Assembly: GCF_002256285.1 (NCBI RefSeq)
Contig: NZ_NKJE01000007.1
Location: forward strand, 1 to 64,000
Length of the DNA: 64,000 nt
Direction: 5' to 3'
Source of the DNA: Flavobacterium sp. BFFFF1
Lineage (GTDB): Bacteria; Bacteroidota; Bacteroidia; Flavobacteriales; Flavobacteriaceae
Below, one piece after another: positions 18,432 through 26,442 of the stretch. The position numbers were made by a program, and so were the translations under genes. Position 1 is the first letter of the stretch. Each line of letters opens with the position of its first letter. A model generated the notes under the pieces. It was not told the origin of the DNA. It ran no database searches and saw nothing but the letters and a program-made list of their open reading frames with translations.

Positions 18432-18875
18432 ATGAGAAAATTTCTTTTTTTATGTTTGATGGCAAGCGTACTGGTCCATGCACAGCACAAGAATGTATCT
18501 ATTGACCGTTTTGAGGCGGTACTGAAAAACACATCGGGCTGGATCATGGTGTATTCTGACAGTGGCCTGGCAGGCTATCTCGATGCCAATGGGAATGAGA
18601 TTGTACCACCGATTTACGCTTCGATTGGCGTTTTTGGGGAATACCAGGACAATTGGGCAAAAGTTCAATCGGAAGATGGTCATATCGGATTTATTGATGA
18701 AGAGGGAGACCTCATCGTGGAGGCGAAATATGACGAAATCGGAAAATTCGGCGATTACAAAGAAAATTGGGCACTGGTGAGCGTGGACAACAAGTACGGC
18801 TTTATTGATAATGAGGGCAACGAAATCGTAAAACCGGTCTATGCCGAAATCCCTTTAAAAAGACACAGCAATTAA
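18432..18875 (+). CDS. Secreted WG-repeat protein
   Basis: 147 residues with a signal peptide ending VLVHAQ. It contains about three WG-type beta repeats, recognisable as GYLDANGNEIVPPIY, GFIDEEGDLIVEAKYD and GFIDNEGNEIVKPVY. WG repeats form beta structures of unknown ligand. The stop overlaps the start of the sigma-factor gene (TAATG), so translation is coupled. That makes it plausible that this exported protein is a partner or input of the sigma system; this is inference. Confidence 0.85.
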   Translation: MRKFLFLCLMASVLVHAQHKNVSIDRFEAVLKNTSGWIMVYSDSGLAGYLDANGNEIVPPIYASIGVFGEYQDNWAKVQSEDGHIGFIDEEGDLIVEAKYDEIGKFGDYKENWALVSVDNKYGFIDNEGNEIVKPVYAEIPLKRHSN

Positions 18876-19414
18876 TGTCGGAAAGTGAACTAATCAAAGG
18901 GTGCGTTAAACAGGATCCTAAAATCCAGAACCTGGTATATAAACAATATGCTTCCAGGGTGTTCGGTACATGCAAACGGTACATGAGGGACCGGGAGCGC
19001 GCTGAAGAGATGGCAATGAATACATTCCTCACCCTCTTTAAAAAAATCGGGCAGTTCAAACAGGAAGGAAGCTTTGAAGGCTGGATCCTTCGCATCGCGG
19101 TAAATTGCTGCCTGATGGAACTGCGTAAGAAAACAAATTTTACCGACGAACTAAAACCCGACACTATTTTTCTCGCCGTCGACAATACCGTTACCAATGA
19201 GCTTGCCGCGAACGATATCGAAAAAATGTTGTCCATACTCCCGGAAGGCGCGCGCATCGTTTTCAATCTGTATGCAGTCGAAGGATACAAACACGCAGAG
19301 ATTGCGGAACAGCTGGGCATCTCAGAGGGCACTTCAAAATCGCAGCTGAATTATGCTAAAGAAAAGCTCAAAAAAGCCTTTTTCAACAATGACCTTAAAA
19401 ATAATACGTTATGA
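18875..19414 (+). CDS. ECF-type sigma-70 family RNA polymerase sigma factor
   Basis: 179 residues. Region 2 spans about residues 25-95 (YKQYASRVFGTCKRYMRDRERAEE... EGWILRIAVN). Region 4 is about 115-170 with a helix-turn-helix, GYKHAEIAEQLGISEGTSKSQ. No C-terminal extension is present. It would direct RNA polymerase to a small regulon controlled from the envelope. It is coupled on both sides: TAATG with the WG-repeat gene and ATGA with the downstream membrane protein, which is the likely anti-sigma partner. Confidence 0.95.
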   Translation: MSESELIKGCVKQDPKIQNLVYKQYASRVFGTCKRYMRDRERAEEMAMNTFLTLFKKIGQFKQEGSFEGWILRIAVNCCLMELRKKTNFTDELKPDTIFLAVDNTVTNELAANDIEKMLSILPEGARIVFNLYAVEGYKHAEIAEQLGISEGTSKSQLNYAKEKLKKAFFNNDLKNNTL

Positions 19415-20484
19415 GCGACCAGGAACTATTTGACTTTTTCAAAAATGGCAGGGACGCTTTCGATGAAATGCCCTCTGACAACCTGTGGAATAAGATCGAC
19501 ACTGGCTTAAAAGCAGAAAAAGCGGTAAAAAAAGCAGCAGCCACCAAAACATTACTGATTTCGGTTATTGCTTTGTTAACTGTATTTATTGGTATCATTT
19601 TGTACATCGTTCTTACAGATAAGGAACAAAACCAACTGCCACGACTCCCTCAAAAGCAAGAGGTCATTGTACCCCAGATTTTAACGGACAGCGTCGTTAC
19701 GATTGATACTATGAGACGGGAAATTCGGAAGGAAATCCGTGATAATGCTCCGGAAAAAAAGAGAAATGCCGCAGAAAAAGAAACAATTGACGAACTTTCA
19801 ATTGACAAGAAAGAGGATCAGCGCACCATTGAACCAAAAACCGAACCCCAGGTATACCGCGTCACTTCAGCAACAAAAGAGCCGGAAGTTATCGCGAATA
19901 CGGAAGTCTATAAGAATCGCATCGTCATCCGCGCAACAAATCCGCTGACCGATGCCGAATACGAATTGCTAAAAAAACGGGCCGTCGAAAAAAACCAGAG
20001 CGAAACCGGAAAATTGCTGATTATTTTTGCTCCCGGGAGGCCTGCGTATCGTGTCAAGCTCAAACCTGCTCCGAGACACCACGATTCGCTGACCCTGAAA
20101 CCAACAACGGCCTCATTTGCACAAAAGGAGCAGTTGCTTGTAGGCAATGCCATCGTTTATGAGTCAAGAATAAGTAAGGATTCTGCAAGAGTAGACACTT
20201 TTCAGCCTACATTTAAAGGGGGAATTTCAGCTTTCAACAGTTTCATCCAAAAGAATTTCAGGATTCCGGAAGGCTCTTTTAATGGCAAAATCATGGTGTC
20301 CTTTGTGATTGAACCGGATGGCTCGATGACCGGGCTGGAAGTCCTGAAAGACCTGGGCCATGGCACCAAAGAGGAAGCGTTACGCGTGTTTAAAGCGCTG
20401 GAAGGACATTGGATACCCGCCTATCAGGATGGCAAACCCGTGCGCTCCAAATACAGCGTACCCCTGACAATCAATAGCAACTGA
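19411..20484 (+). CDS. Membrane protein with TonB C-domain, probable anti-sigma partner
   Basis: 357 residues. The N-terminus has a short cytoplasmic segment containing FDEMPSDNLWNKI, typical of the cytoplasmic end of Bacteroidota anti-sigma-like proteins. One transmembrane helix lies at about 47-69 (LLISVIALLTVFIGIILYIVL). A charged periplasmic linker follows. The TonB C-domain is at about 270-357 (FKGGISAFNSF, VSFVIEPDG, YQDGKPVRSKYSVPL). The position directly after an ECF sigma gene with an ATGA overlap is the classical anti-sigma place. The TonB C-domain suggests that signal input is by contact in the periplasm. The assignment as anti-sigma is from context. Confidence 0.8.
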   Translation: MSDQELFDFFKNGRDAFDEMPSDNLWNKIDTGLKAEKAVKKAAATKTLLISVIALLTVFIGIILYIVLTDKEQNQLPRLPQKQEVIVPQILTDSVVTIDTMRREIRKEIRDNAPEKKRNAAEKETIDELSIDKKEDQRTIEPKTEPQVYRVTSATKEPEVIANTEVYKNRIVIRATNPLTDAEYELLKKRAVEKNQSETGKLLIIFAPGRPAYRVKLKPAPRHHDSLTLKPTTASFAQKEQLLVGNAIVYESRISKDSARVDTFQPTFKGGISAFNSFIQKNFRIPEGSFNGKIMVSFVIEPDGSMTGLEVLKDLGHGTKEEALRVFKALEGHWIPAYQDGKPVRSKYSVPLTINSN

Positions 20485-20525
20485 TGCTCCATCCGGAATA
20501 AGACATAAAATTTTTTCAGAAAAAT

Positions 20526-20556
20526 TTGCTCATGTAAAATTAATCTCTACATTTGT
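20526..20556 (+). promoter_or_regulatory. Promoter of the BlaI-BlaR1-like operon
   Basis: TTTG (20526-20529), 19 bases, then TACATTTG (20549-20556). This is a full match to the Bacteroidota promoter consensus TTTG-N19-TAnnTTTG and the clearest promoter in the window. Confidence 0.85.
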
Positions 20557-20580
20557 AGAGTTATTTCTATAAATATAGAG
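20546..20580 (+). promoter_or_regulatory. Twin operators for the BlaI-type repressor
   Basis: Two perfect palindromes with 2-base centres: CTCTACA-TT-TGTAGAG (20546-20561) and TCTATA-AA-TATAGA (20567-20580). Their centres are 20 bp apart, about two helical turns. The first covers the -7 element and the second covers the region just after the transcription start. The TACAnnTGTA core of the first site agrees with BlaI/MecI operators. Autorepression is the obvious reading. Confidence 0.8.
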
Positions 20581-20583
20581 CAT

Positions 20584-20955
20584 ATGAGCCTTACCACCGC
20601 AGAAGAACAATTGATGGAACACATCTGGACGCTTGAGAAAGCGTTTATGAAAGACCTGCTGGACGCCTATCCAGCGCCTAAACCAGCTACGACCACCGTC
20701 GCAACCCTGTTGAAACGCATGGCTGATAAGCAGTTTATCAGCTATCGGGAATTTGGAAATTCCAGGGAGTACTTTCCCTTAGTCAGTAAATCCGATTATT
20801 TTGCCAAACATGTGAATGGGTTGATCCGAAACTTCTTTGGAAACTCGGCATCGCAATTTGCCTCATTCTTTACGACCGAAACGAACCTGAGCACGTCGGA
20901 GCTGGAATCCCTGAAAAAAATCATTGACGAAGAAATTCAAAAAAAGAAAAAATGA
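20584..20955 (+). CDS. BlaI/MecI/CopY family transcriptional repressor
   Basis: 123 residues. The winged-helix BlaI/MecI domain starts LTTAEEQLMEHIWTLEKAFMK and continues TTVATLLKRMADKQFISYREFGNSREYFPL. The C-terminal third is the dimerisation helix region where a protease cleaves in staphylococcal homologues. It lies directly downstream of twin palindromes that fit its own operators. The stop overlaps the next ATG (ATGA), so it is translationally coupled with its M56 protease partner. Confidence 0.94.
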   Translation: MSLTTAEEQLMEHIWTLEKAFMKDLLDAYPAPKPATTTVATLLKRMADKQFISYREFGNSREYFPLVSKSDYFAKHVNGLIRNFFGNSASQFASFFTTETNLSTSELESLKKIIDEEIQKKKK

Positions 20956-22631
20956 TTGATTTCGTCGTACAATCCGGAATGAGTATGCTCGTCCTCCTGG
21001 CGGTATACTATGCCTTTTTCGAAAAAGAAAAGATGCATCATTTCAACAGGTTTTACCTGTTGGCTGCACTCGCGGTTTCCCTGGTGCTTCCGCTGATCAC
21101 GATCGAAACGGTGCGTGAAATCAGCCTGCCGCTGAACCCGGCGCCTGCCACGATCTTACTCCAGGCACAACCTCAGCAGCAACCCACCACCGATTACCTG
21201 TCACTCGTTGGATACGCTTTGTATGGCCTGGTCACGTTTATCCTGACACTGCGTTTTATCCTGAACCTGAAAAAGTTCAAACGGCTGGCCATGAGCTCCC
21301 CTTCTATCAGGCATCCCGAAGCAACCATCGTTTTACTGAAGGAACAAGTGCCGCCCTACACCTTCCTAAACACCATTTTCGTAAATCAGCAAGACTATTA
21401 CGACCCGGATAACGACGCCGTGTTGATGGCGCATGAGTTGACGCACGTTCGGCAGAAACACTCACTAGACATCCTGTTTATCGAAGCGCTCCGGACAATC
21501 CTTTGGTTTAATCCAATGCTGCTGCTGTACAAAAAAGCGATACAGCTCAACCATGAATTTCTGGCAGATCAGCGCGTGTTGTCTTCCTATAAGGACATTC
21601 CGTCCTACCAATCGCTACTGCTGTCAAAAGCACAAGGCCTCGCGGCGCATCCACTTGCAAGTACACTTAATTTTTCTATAACTAAAAAAAGATTTCTTAT
21701 GATGACAAAAACCACTTCAAAGGCTAGAGGATTGGCCAAACAAATGTGCGTACTGCCCGTCTTATTTGGGCTGGTGTTCTTTATCTGTGTTGACAATCAA
21801 GCACAGGCAAAACCCTTAACCGCTTCAACCCGCGGGACTAGTGACGATCAGGCAAGAAACCGCTATTATGCCGGCGTGCAGGTCAAGATTCACGATTACA
21901 TTGACAACGTTACAATTGATCAGCCTTACGAAAGTATGACGCTGGAGCAGCAACGCAAATATTTGTGGTATGTCCCGGCACCATTGGTAGAAAAATCGCC
22001 AACGACAGCGGAGTATCAGGATTTCCGCAATCCGAAAAAATACGCCATCTGGATTGACGGTGTTGCTGTTAAGAATAGTGCGCTGGATCAATACGCAGCA
22101 AATTCCTTTGTTTTTTTTAGTGGCAGTTCAGTCATGAAAAATGCCCGCAGCGCCAAATTTCCGCAGCCTTTCCAATATTCTTTTTATACACGGGACTATT
22201 TTGACAAAACCTTAAAATTCAGCCACCTCAAATACGGCTCTTCCGTCTATACGGCAACCATTTACAATCAAAATACTTCCAAAACAACGAAAGCGAAAGC
22301 CACCGCAATAGCTTTACAGGAAGGTGATCGGTACGCTGACGATACCCAGGCAGAATTTCCTGGTGGTATGGTTGAATTTATTAAATTCTTCAGCAGCAAT
22401 TACAAAATCCCTGCCGGCTATAAGGGTAACGGCAAGATTGTGGCCTCTTTTGTAATTACAGAAGACGGCAGCCTCAAAGACATCAAAATCCTCCGGGAAA
22501 CAGATGAAAAAACAAGCGCAGAAGCCATTCGGGTATTGGAAATGTCTCCAAAATGGAAACCGGGAACCCGTGGCGGCAAACCCATTGCACTGCCCTACAC
22601 CATTCCTATCGTCCTTGCCTTAGATAAGTAA
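20952..22631 (+). CDS. BlaR1-like M56 membrane metallopeptidase fused to a TonB C-domain
   Basis: 559 residues. Two N-terminal membrane helices (about 10-25 and 33-52) and one at about 82-105 precede the M56 zinc-protease signature H161-E-L-T-H165, with a downstream NHEFLADQ glutamate. Another helix at about 265-283 precedes a periplasmic part. Staphylococcal BlaR1 has a penicillin-sensor domain there. This protein instead has a spacer and a TonB C-domain at about 465-559 (FPGGMVEF, SPKWKPGTRGGKPI). The protease should cleave the co-encoded BlaI-type repressor when the periplasmic domain senses a signal. The ligand is probably not a beta-lactam. Confidence 0.9.
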   Translation: MIDFVVQSGMSMLVLLAVYYAFFEKEKMHHFNRFYLLAALAVSLVLPLITIETVREISLPLNPAPATILLQAQPQQQPTTDYLSLVGYALYGLVTFILTLRFILNLKKFKRLAMSSPSIRHPEATIVLLKEQVPPYTFLNTIFVNQQDYYDPDNDAVLMAHELTHVRQKHSLDILFIEALRTILWFNPMLLLYKKAIQLNHEFLADQRVLSSYKDIPSYQSLLLSKAQGLAAHPLASTLNFSITKKRFLMMTKTTSKARGLAKQMCVLPVLFGLVFFICVDNQAQAKPLTASTRGTSDDQARNRYYAGVQVKIHDYIDNVTIDQPYESMTLEQQRKYLWYVPAPLVEKSPTTAEYQDFRNPKKYAIWIDGVAVKNSALDQYAANSFVFFSGSSVMKNARSAKFPQPFQYSFYTRDYFDKTLKFSHLKYGSSVYTATIYNQNTSKTTKAKATAIALQEGDRYADDTQAEFPGGMVEFIKFFSSNYKIPAGYKGNGKIVASFVITEDGSLKDIKILRETDEKTSAEAIRVLEMSPKWKPGTRGGKPIALPYTIPIVLALDK

Positions 22632-22639
22632 TACAAGAG

Positions 22640-22667
22640 TCCATCCCCAAAGGGATGGATTTTTTTT
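22640..22667 (+). terminator. Terminator after BlaR1-like gene
   Basis: TCCATCCC and GGGATGGA form a perfect stem with a CAAA loop, followed by T8. Confidence 0.9.
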
Positions 22668-22714
22668 AGTCTTGTTTTTAGCGCTCACAGGCAACAACTT
22701 ACTGTTTTTACCGT

Positions 22715-22722
22715 TACTTTTG
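22715..22722 (+). promoter_or_regulatory. -7 promoter element of the DUF4407 gene
   Basis: TACTTTTG matches TAnnTTTG, 28 bases before ATG 22750. No clear -33 TTTG is present. It argues against the earlier in-frame TTG at 22672. Confidence 0.45.
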
Positions 22723-22749
22723 CAGACATCATCATCAATCAAAATTATT

Positions 22750-23850
22750 ATGCTGCAACAATTCTTCCTACTCTGTTCCGGAGCAGATAAAAACCTGATT
22801 TCAGGCTGTTCCGAAGGCGAAAAAACCAAATTCGCAGGCATCGGCGCCACCGTTTTTTTTACTGCCGTCATGGCCTTTATCGCAGGCGCATATGCCCTTT
22901 ACACCGTTTTTGATAATATTTATCCTGCGATTGCCTTCGGACTTGTGTGGGGATTACTAATTTTCAATCTGGACCGTTTTATTGTTTCCACCATTCGCAA
23001 ACGGGAGCGCTTCGGCAGTGAATTCCTACAGGCCTTACCCAGGATTGTTCTGGCCATCATTATCGCTATTGTCATTTCCAAGCCTTTGGAGATCAAAATT
23101 TTTGAAAAGGAAATCAACACCGTGCTGCTGAAAGAAAAAAATGCCATGGAACTGAATAATAAAAAGGAAATTGCCAATTATTTCAAGTCGGACCTCGATA
23201 AGAATAAGGCCGATATCAATTCACTAAAAACCGAAATTGTTGCCAAAGAAAAAGAAGTCAACACCTTATACGACACTTATATCACCGAAGCAGAAGGCAC
23301 TAAAGGCACACTGAAAATTGGCAAAGGCCCCGTATTCAAAGAAAAAATTGCCAAGCACGACCTGGCGAGAAAAGAACTGGACACTTTACGGAAGAAAAAC
23401 CTGGCGGTAATTGCGGAAAAGGAAGCCAAAACGAAAACCCTTCAATCGGACCTTGACAAGAAAGTCTCGCTGACAAAGCCTATCATTGAAGGATTCGACG
23501 GACTGATGGCGCGCATCAACGCGCTCGATAAATTGCCCTGGCTGCCGTCGTTTTTCATTATGCTGCTGTTTCTCGCTATCGAAACGGCGCCCATTATCGC
23601 AAAGTTGTTGTCGCCGAAAGGAGAATACGACTACAAGCTCGAAGACCTGGAAACTGCGCTGAAAGCCACATTATCACAGGATAAGTACCAACGTGAACTG
23701 CTGGTTAAAACAAGCGCTTCGATGCATGACAAAGTATATGCTGATATCGCTGAAGACAAATCGCTGTACAACCTACAGCGAAAAAAGGCTACGGAATTGC
23801 TCGAATTGCAGGCAAACAATTTTGTTGAAAAACAAAGAAAAACTTTATAA
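22750..23850 (+). CDS. DUF4407 domain membrane protein
   Basis: 366 residues from ATG 22750. It starts MLQQFFLLCSGADKNLISGC, typical of DUF4407. Three transmembrane helices lie at about 33-55, 60-80 and 95-115. A long charged coiled-coil region follows (about 125-250), and a fourth helix SFFIMLLFLAIETAPIIAKLL at about 275-295. A basic C-terminal tail completes it. The function of the family is unknown; the layout suggests an inner-membrane protein with a large soluble coiled coil. It ends at a shared bidirectional terminator facing the PH/SHOCT gene. Confidence 0.88.
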   Translation: MLQQFFLLCSGADKNLISGCSEGEKTKFAGIGATVFFTAVMAFIAGAYALYTVFDNIYPAIAFGLVWGLLIFNLDRFIVSTIRKRERFGSEFLQALPRIVLAIIIAIVISKPLEIKIFEKEINTVLLKEKNAMELNNKKEIANYFKSDLDKNKADINSLKTEIVAKEKEVNTLYDTYITEAEGTKGTLKIGKGPVFKEKIAKHDLARKELDTLRKKNLAVIAEKEAKTKTLQSDLDKKVSLTKPIIEGFDGLMARINALDKLPWLPSFFIMLLFLAIETAPIIAKLLSPKGEYDYKLEDLETALKATLSQDKYQRELLVKTSASMHDKVYADIAEDKSLYNLQRKKATELLELQANNFVEKQRKTL

Positions 23851-23877
23851 AATAAAAAGTTCGGAATGGCGAAAAAA

Positions 23878-23910
23878 AAAGTCCGGAGACATCATCGTTC
23901 CGGACTTTTC
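23878..23910. terminator. Bidirectional terminator between convergent genes
   Basis: AAAGTCCGGA and TCCGGACTTT form a 10-bp perfect stem, with an A tract on the left and a T tract on the right, so it can work in both directions. Confidence 0.85.
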
Positions 23911-23948
23911 TATGGTATACTTACGCTCTTTGAATTCTTAACTTCCAT

Positions 23949-24686
23949 TTACATATATCCGAGAATCTCCTTTTTCAGGTTGTCGTATTCACCCTGCATG
24001 ATCAGGCCGTTATCCAGTAACTTTTTGTAATTCTGAAGCTTGACAAACAACTCTTCGCTAGACATTTCATTCAAAGGCCTGTCTTTATTGGTTTCTGCCT
24101 GAATGTTTGCCGCCAAGCTTGTCGCCGCAAATTCGGGCTGGGCAATCGGCATGATTTCTGCGAAATCGGTAACTTCTTCTGTAGCCACTTCTTCGATTTG
24201 CTCTGGTTCGACTGCCGGAATTTCTGCCACCTTGATTTCGTCTTCCACTTTGGGTTCATCAAAAGGCGCAGCCAATGGCACAGGCGCTCCGTTTTTCAAG
24301 ATGTCAAGCTGTTCCTTTGAATACGTATATAATTTCCTGGCCTGCGTTTTCGGGATATAATCAATAGAAATAGCCAGGTCCGTTTTGGTGGTAAAAGAAA
24401 ACTCGGAACCCAGGATATTTTCCTTTACAAAAACACTTTCGATATCGTCCCAGGTATAATCGGTAAAATCCATCGACAACCCTAAATTCTTAGGACGGCA
24501 AAGAATTAATCTTTTATTGGAGGCTACAATACTGTCCGGAAACACATTGATTGCCGGTTTCTTTTGAACGCCAATGTAACCCACTTCCTCGCCTTTCATC
24601 AGCAGGTCATTGAGCTTGCTTGTGATTTTTTCGATTGCTTTTGGATCCTGTTCCTCGTTCAGGAATTTCTTGATGCTGTCTTTCAT
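23949..24686 (-). CDS. Bacterial PH-domain protein with C-terminal SHOCT domain
   Basis: 245 residues, cytoplasmic. Residues about 10-125 form a bacterial PH-like (bPH) domain with VFPDSIVASNKRLILCRP and FTDYTWDDIESVFV. A low-complexity acidic linker of about 80 residues follows. The C-terminal 30 residues form a SHOCT module (LFVKLQNYKKLLDNGLIMQGEYDNLKKEIL). SHOCT modules are short oligomerisation or membrane-tethering helices. No function beyond this can be stated. It is convergent with the DUF4407 gene. Confidence 0.9.
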   Translation of the reverse strand: MKDSIKKFLNEEQDPKAIEKITSKLNDLLMKGEEVGYIGVQKKPAINVFPDSIVASNKRLILCRPKNLGLSMDFTDYTWDDIESVFVKENILGSEFSFTTKTDLAISIDYIPKTQARKLYTYSKEQLDILKNGAPVPLAAPFDEPKVEDEIKVAEIPAVEPEQIEEVATEEVTDFAEIMPIAQPEFAATSLAANIQAETNKDRPLNEMSSEELFVKLQNYKKLLDNGLIMQGEYDNLKKEILGYM

Positions 24687-24763
24687 TGTTTATTGAGTTG
24701 CAAAGTCACAAAGTAACTGGGTTTTGTCACGCAAAAGTAATATGTAATTTCCAGATTATCTAA

Positions 24764-25138
24764 TTATCCCATTTCCAAATCATTAATTTCAGCCTGTAAT
24801 TTCCTGGTCAGGCTTTTGAAAACCAGCTCATAAGAATCGTTGATGAGTTCTTTCAATATTTTATCAGGAACATCCGCATTAATTTTCACCGTGTTCCAAT
24901 GCACTTTACTCATGTGCCAGCCTGGAGTGATGCCGTTATATTCGGCGCGAAGTTCTTCCGCTCTCCCTGGATCACATTTGAGATTTGCCGAAGGATTCCC
25001 TTTTTCCCATTCGGACAAAGAAGAAAGTGCAAACATCTTCCCTCCTACCTTAAACACGAGTGTATCTTCATCAAATGGGAAATGCTCCGTAACGCCTTTT
25101 TTGCTTAAGCAGAATTCAAAATATTGCTGAATGTCCAA
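24764..25138 (-). CDS. MmcQ/YjbR family protein
   Basis: 124 residues with the YjbR/MmcQ fold. Motifs are VTEHFPFDEDTLVFKVGGKMFAL, LKCDPGRAEELRAEY and PGWHMSKVHWNTV. The start codon appears to be TTG at 25138, because family alignment demands the first residues MDIQQYFEFCLSKKG and no ATG is near. The family has a DNA-binding-like fold with no proven function. Confidence 0.9.
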   Translation of the reverse strand: MDIQQYFEFCLSKKGVTEHFPFDEDTLVFKVGGKMFALSSLSEWEKGNPSANLKCDPGRAEELRAEYNGITPGWHMSKVHWNTVKINADVPDKILKELINDSYELVFKSLTRKLQAEINDLEMG

Positions 25139-25159
25139 TTTATTTAGATTTTAAGATTT

Positions 25160-25933
25160 TTAAACCGATTTAACCGCGTACAATACCGGCTTTGACGGAC
25201 TGGCATCGTTTTCAAATGACGCCATCTGGATGTTCAGTAAGTAGACGTCATCGGCAATGTCATCCGGCACGAAAATCAACTCTGTTATCGTACAGTCCAA
25301 CCGGGCATCGGGATTCAGTACATTCACGTCTTTCACATTCCAGAAAGCTTTATGCGCCAACAGTTTGCCTTCATCATGCTCCCTATCCACGCTGGGCAAA
25401 TCTATCAGCAAATGCCTGATGCCGCTTTCCCTTAGAAAAATAGCGGCTGCTTCCTGCAGGTATGCCGGATTGGTATTGGAATATTTTTTTGAAAGCTTTT
25501 CCTGCCGGTTCGGAAGTGTTCTGATAATGAGTGCTTCCGGCGCCTGTTCGGGGATTCTTTGCGCAATCATTTCTTTGGTGATCACCAGGTCATCGCCGAA
25601 CACCTCGGGCTGTAAGGAAATGACTTCAGCCAAAAAGAAAAAAGTCTTCAGGCTTTCGTTGATGCTGTAAAAATCTTTGGTAATATGCCCAACACATTCC
25701 GTATGGGTACCATGCCCGTGCGGATTGAAAAATATATTGTTGAAATTCGTCGACGAATTCCCTGCTGATACCTTTCCAATCCAATCCCCGGAACGCACCG
25801 GCTCGATTACTGGCTTTTCGAGATACCATGCGATCGGATTGGCGTCTGTATTGGTCAATGGTATGGAGATGTCGAGCGGCTTGGACAAGTCGGCTGTGAA
25901 CGTTTTATTGTTGTGTGTGATTGTTGCTTTCAT
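25160..25933 (-). CDS. Cyclase family protein (kynurenine formamidase-like)
   Basis: 257 residues from ATG 25933. It carries the family metal-binding motif HxxGTHxE as HGHGTHTECVGH at about residues 72-83, and an N-terminal LDISIPL segment typical of PF04199. In kynurenine formamidases the second motif reads HxGTHxDAPxH; the D-x-P is replaced here by E-C-V. The substrate is therefore uncertain. It is an isolated cytoplasmic enzyme close to the YjbR gene (21-base gap), so likely co-transcribed. Confidence 0.87.
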   Translation of the reverse strand: MKATITHNNKTFTADLSKPLDISIPLTNTDANPIAWYLEKPVIEPVRSGDWIGKVSAGNSSTNFNNIFFNPHGHGTHTECVGHITKDFYSINESLKTFFFLAEVISLQPEVFGDDLVITKEMIAQRIPEQAPEALIIRTLPNRQEKLSKKYSNTNPAYLQEAAAIFLRESGIRHLLIDLPSVDREHDEGKLLAHKAFWNVKDVNVLNPDARLDCTITELIFVPDDIADDVYLLNIQMASFENDASPSKPVLYAVKSV

Positions 25934-25973
25934 CAATTCTTAACGCAAAGTTTTATAGGTTTCGCAAAGATCG

Positions 25974-26351
25974 CTAAAGATTGTTTGCGATACGGCGTAT
26001 TCCATTTTTAATCAAAGAAACGTTGAAGTTAATCAGCATTCCTAATCTACATTCTGACAATTTCAAATACGTAAGCAACTGCGCAAAATGGACATCGCTT
26101 AAAGTTTCGACCGATTTCAGCTCCAAAATAAGCTTATTTTCAACCATCAAATCAAGACGATACCCTATGTCTAATTTTACGTCGTCATAAAATAAAGGCA
26201 TTGGCTTTTGTCTTTCAATTAACAGTCCCGTTTTATTCAATTCGTAAAACAGACACGCTTCATATGTGCTTTCCAATAGGCCGGGACCTAATTTTCGATG
26301 CACTCTCAAAGCGCAATCAAATACAACTGCTGACAATTCGTTTTCAATCAT
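25974..26351 (-). CDS. GxxExxY protein
   Basis: 125 residues. It contains the defining GPGLLESTY (GxxExxY) and a PD-(D/E)xK nuclease-like core: GYRLDLMVENKLILELKSVE, LTYLKLSECRLGMLINF. The family is common and often mobile in Bacteroidota. Its cellular role is not established. Confidence 0.9.
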   Translation of the reverse strand: MIENELSAVVFDCALRVHRKLGPGLLESTYEACLFYELNKTGLLIERQKPMPLFYDDVKLDIGYRLDLMVENKLILELKSVETLSDVHFAQLLTYLKLSECRLGMLINFNVSLIKNGIRRIANNL

Positions 26352-26442
26352 AGTAATTAATTTCGTGGCGTATATTTATCTCTAATTCCGTGACTGGCAT
26401 TGTGTCCATCGCGCAATCCTTTGCGCACTTTGCGGTGCGCTA

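Noticed and set aside
22672..22749. Upstream TTG start for the DUF4407 protein
   Set aside because: A -7 promoter box lies between it and the ATG at 22750.
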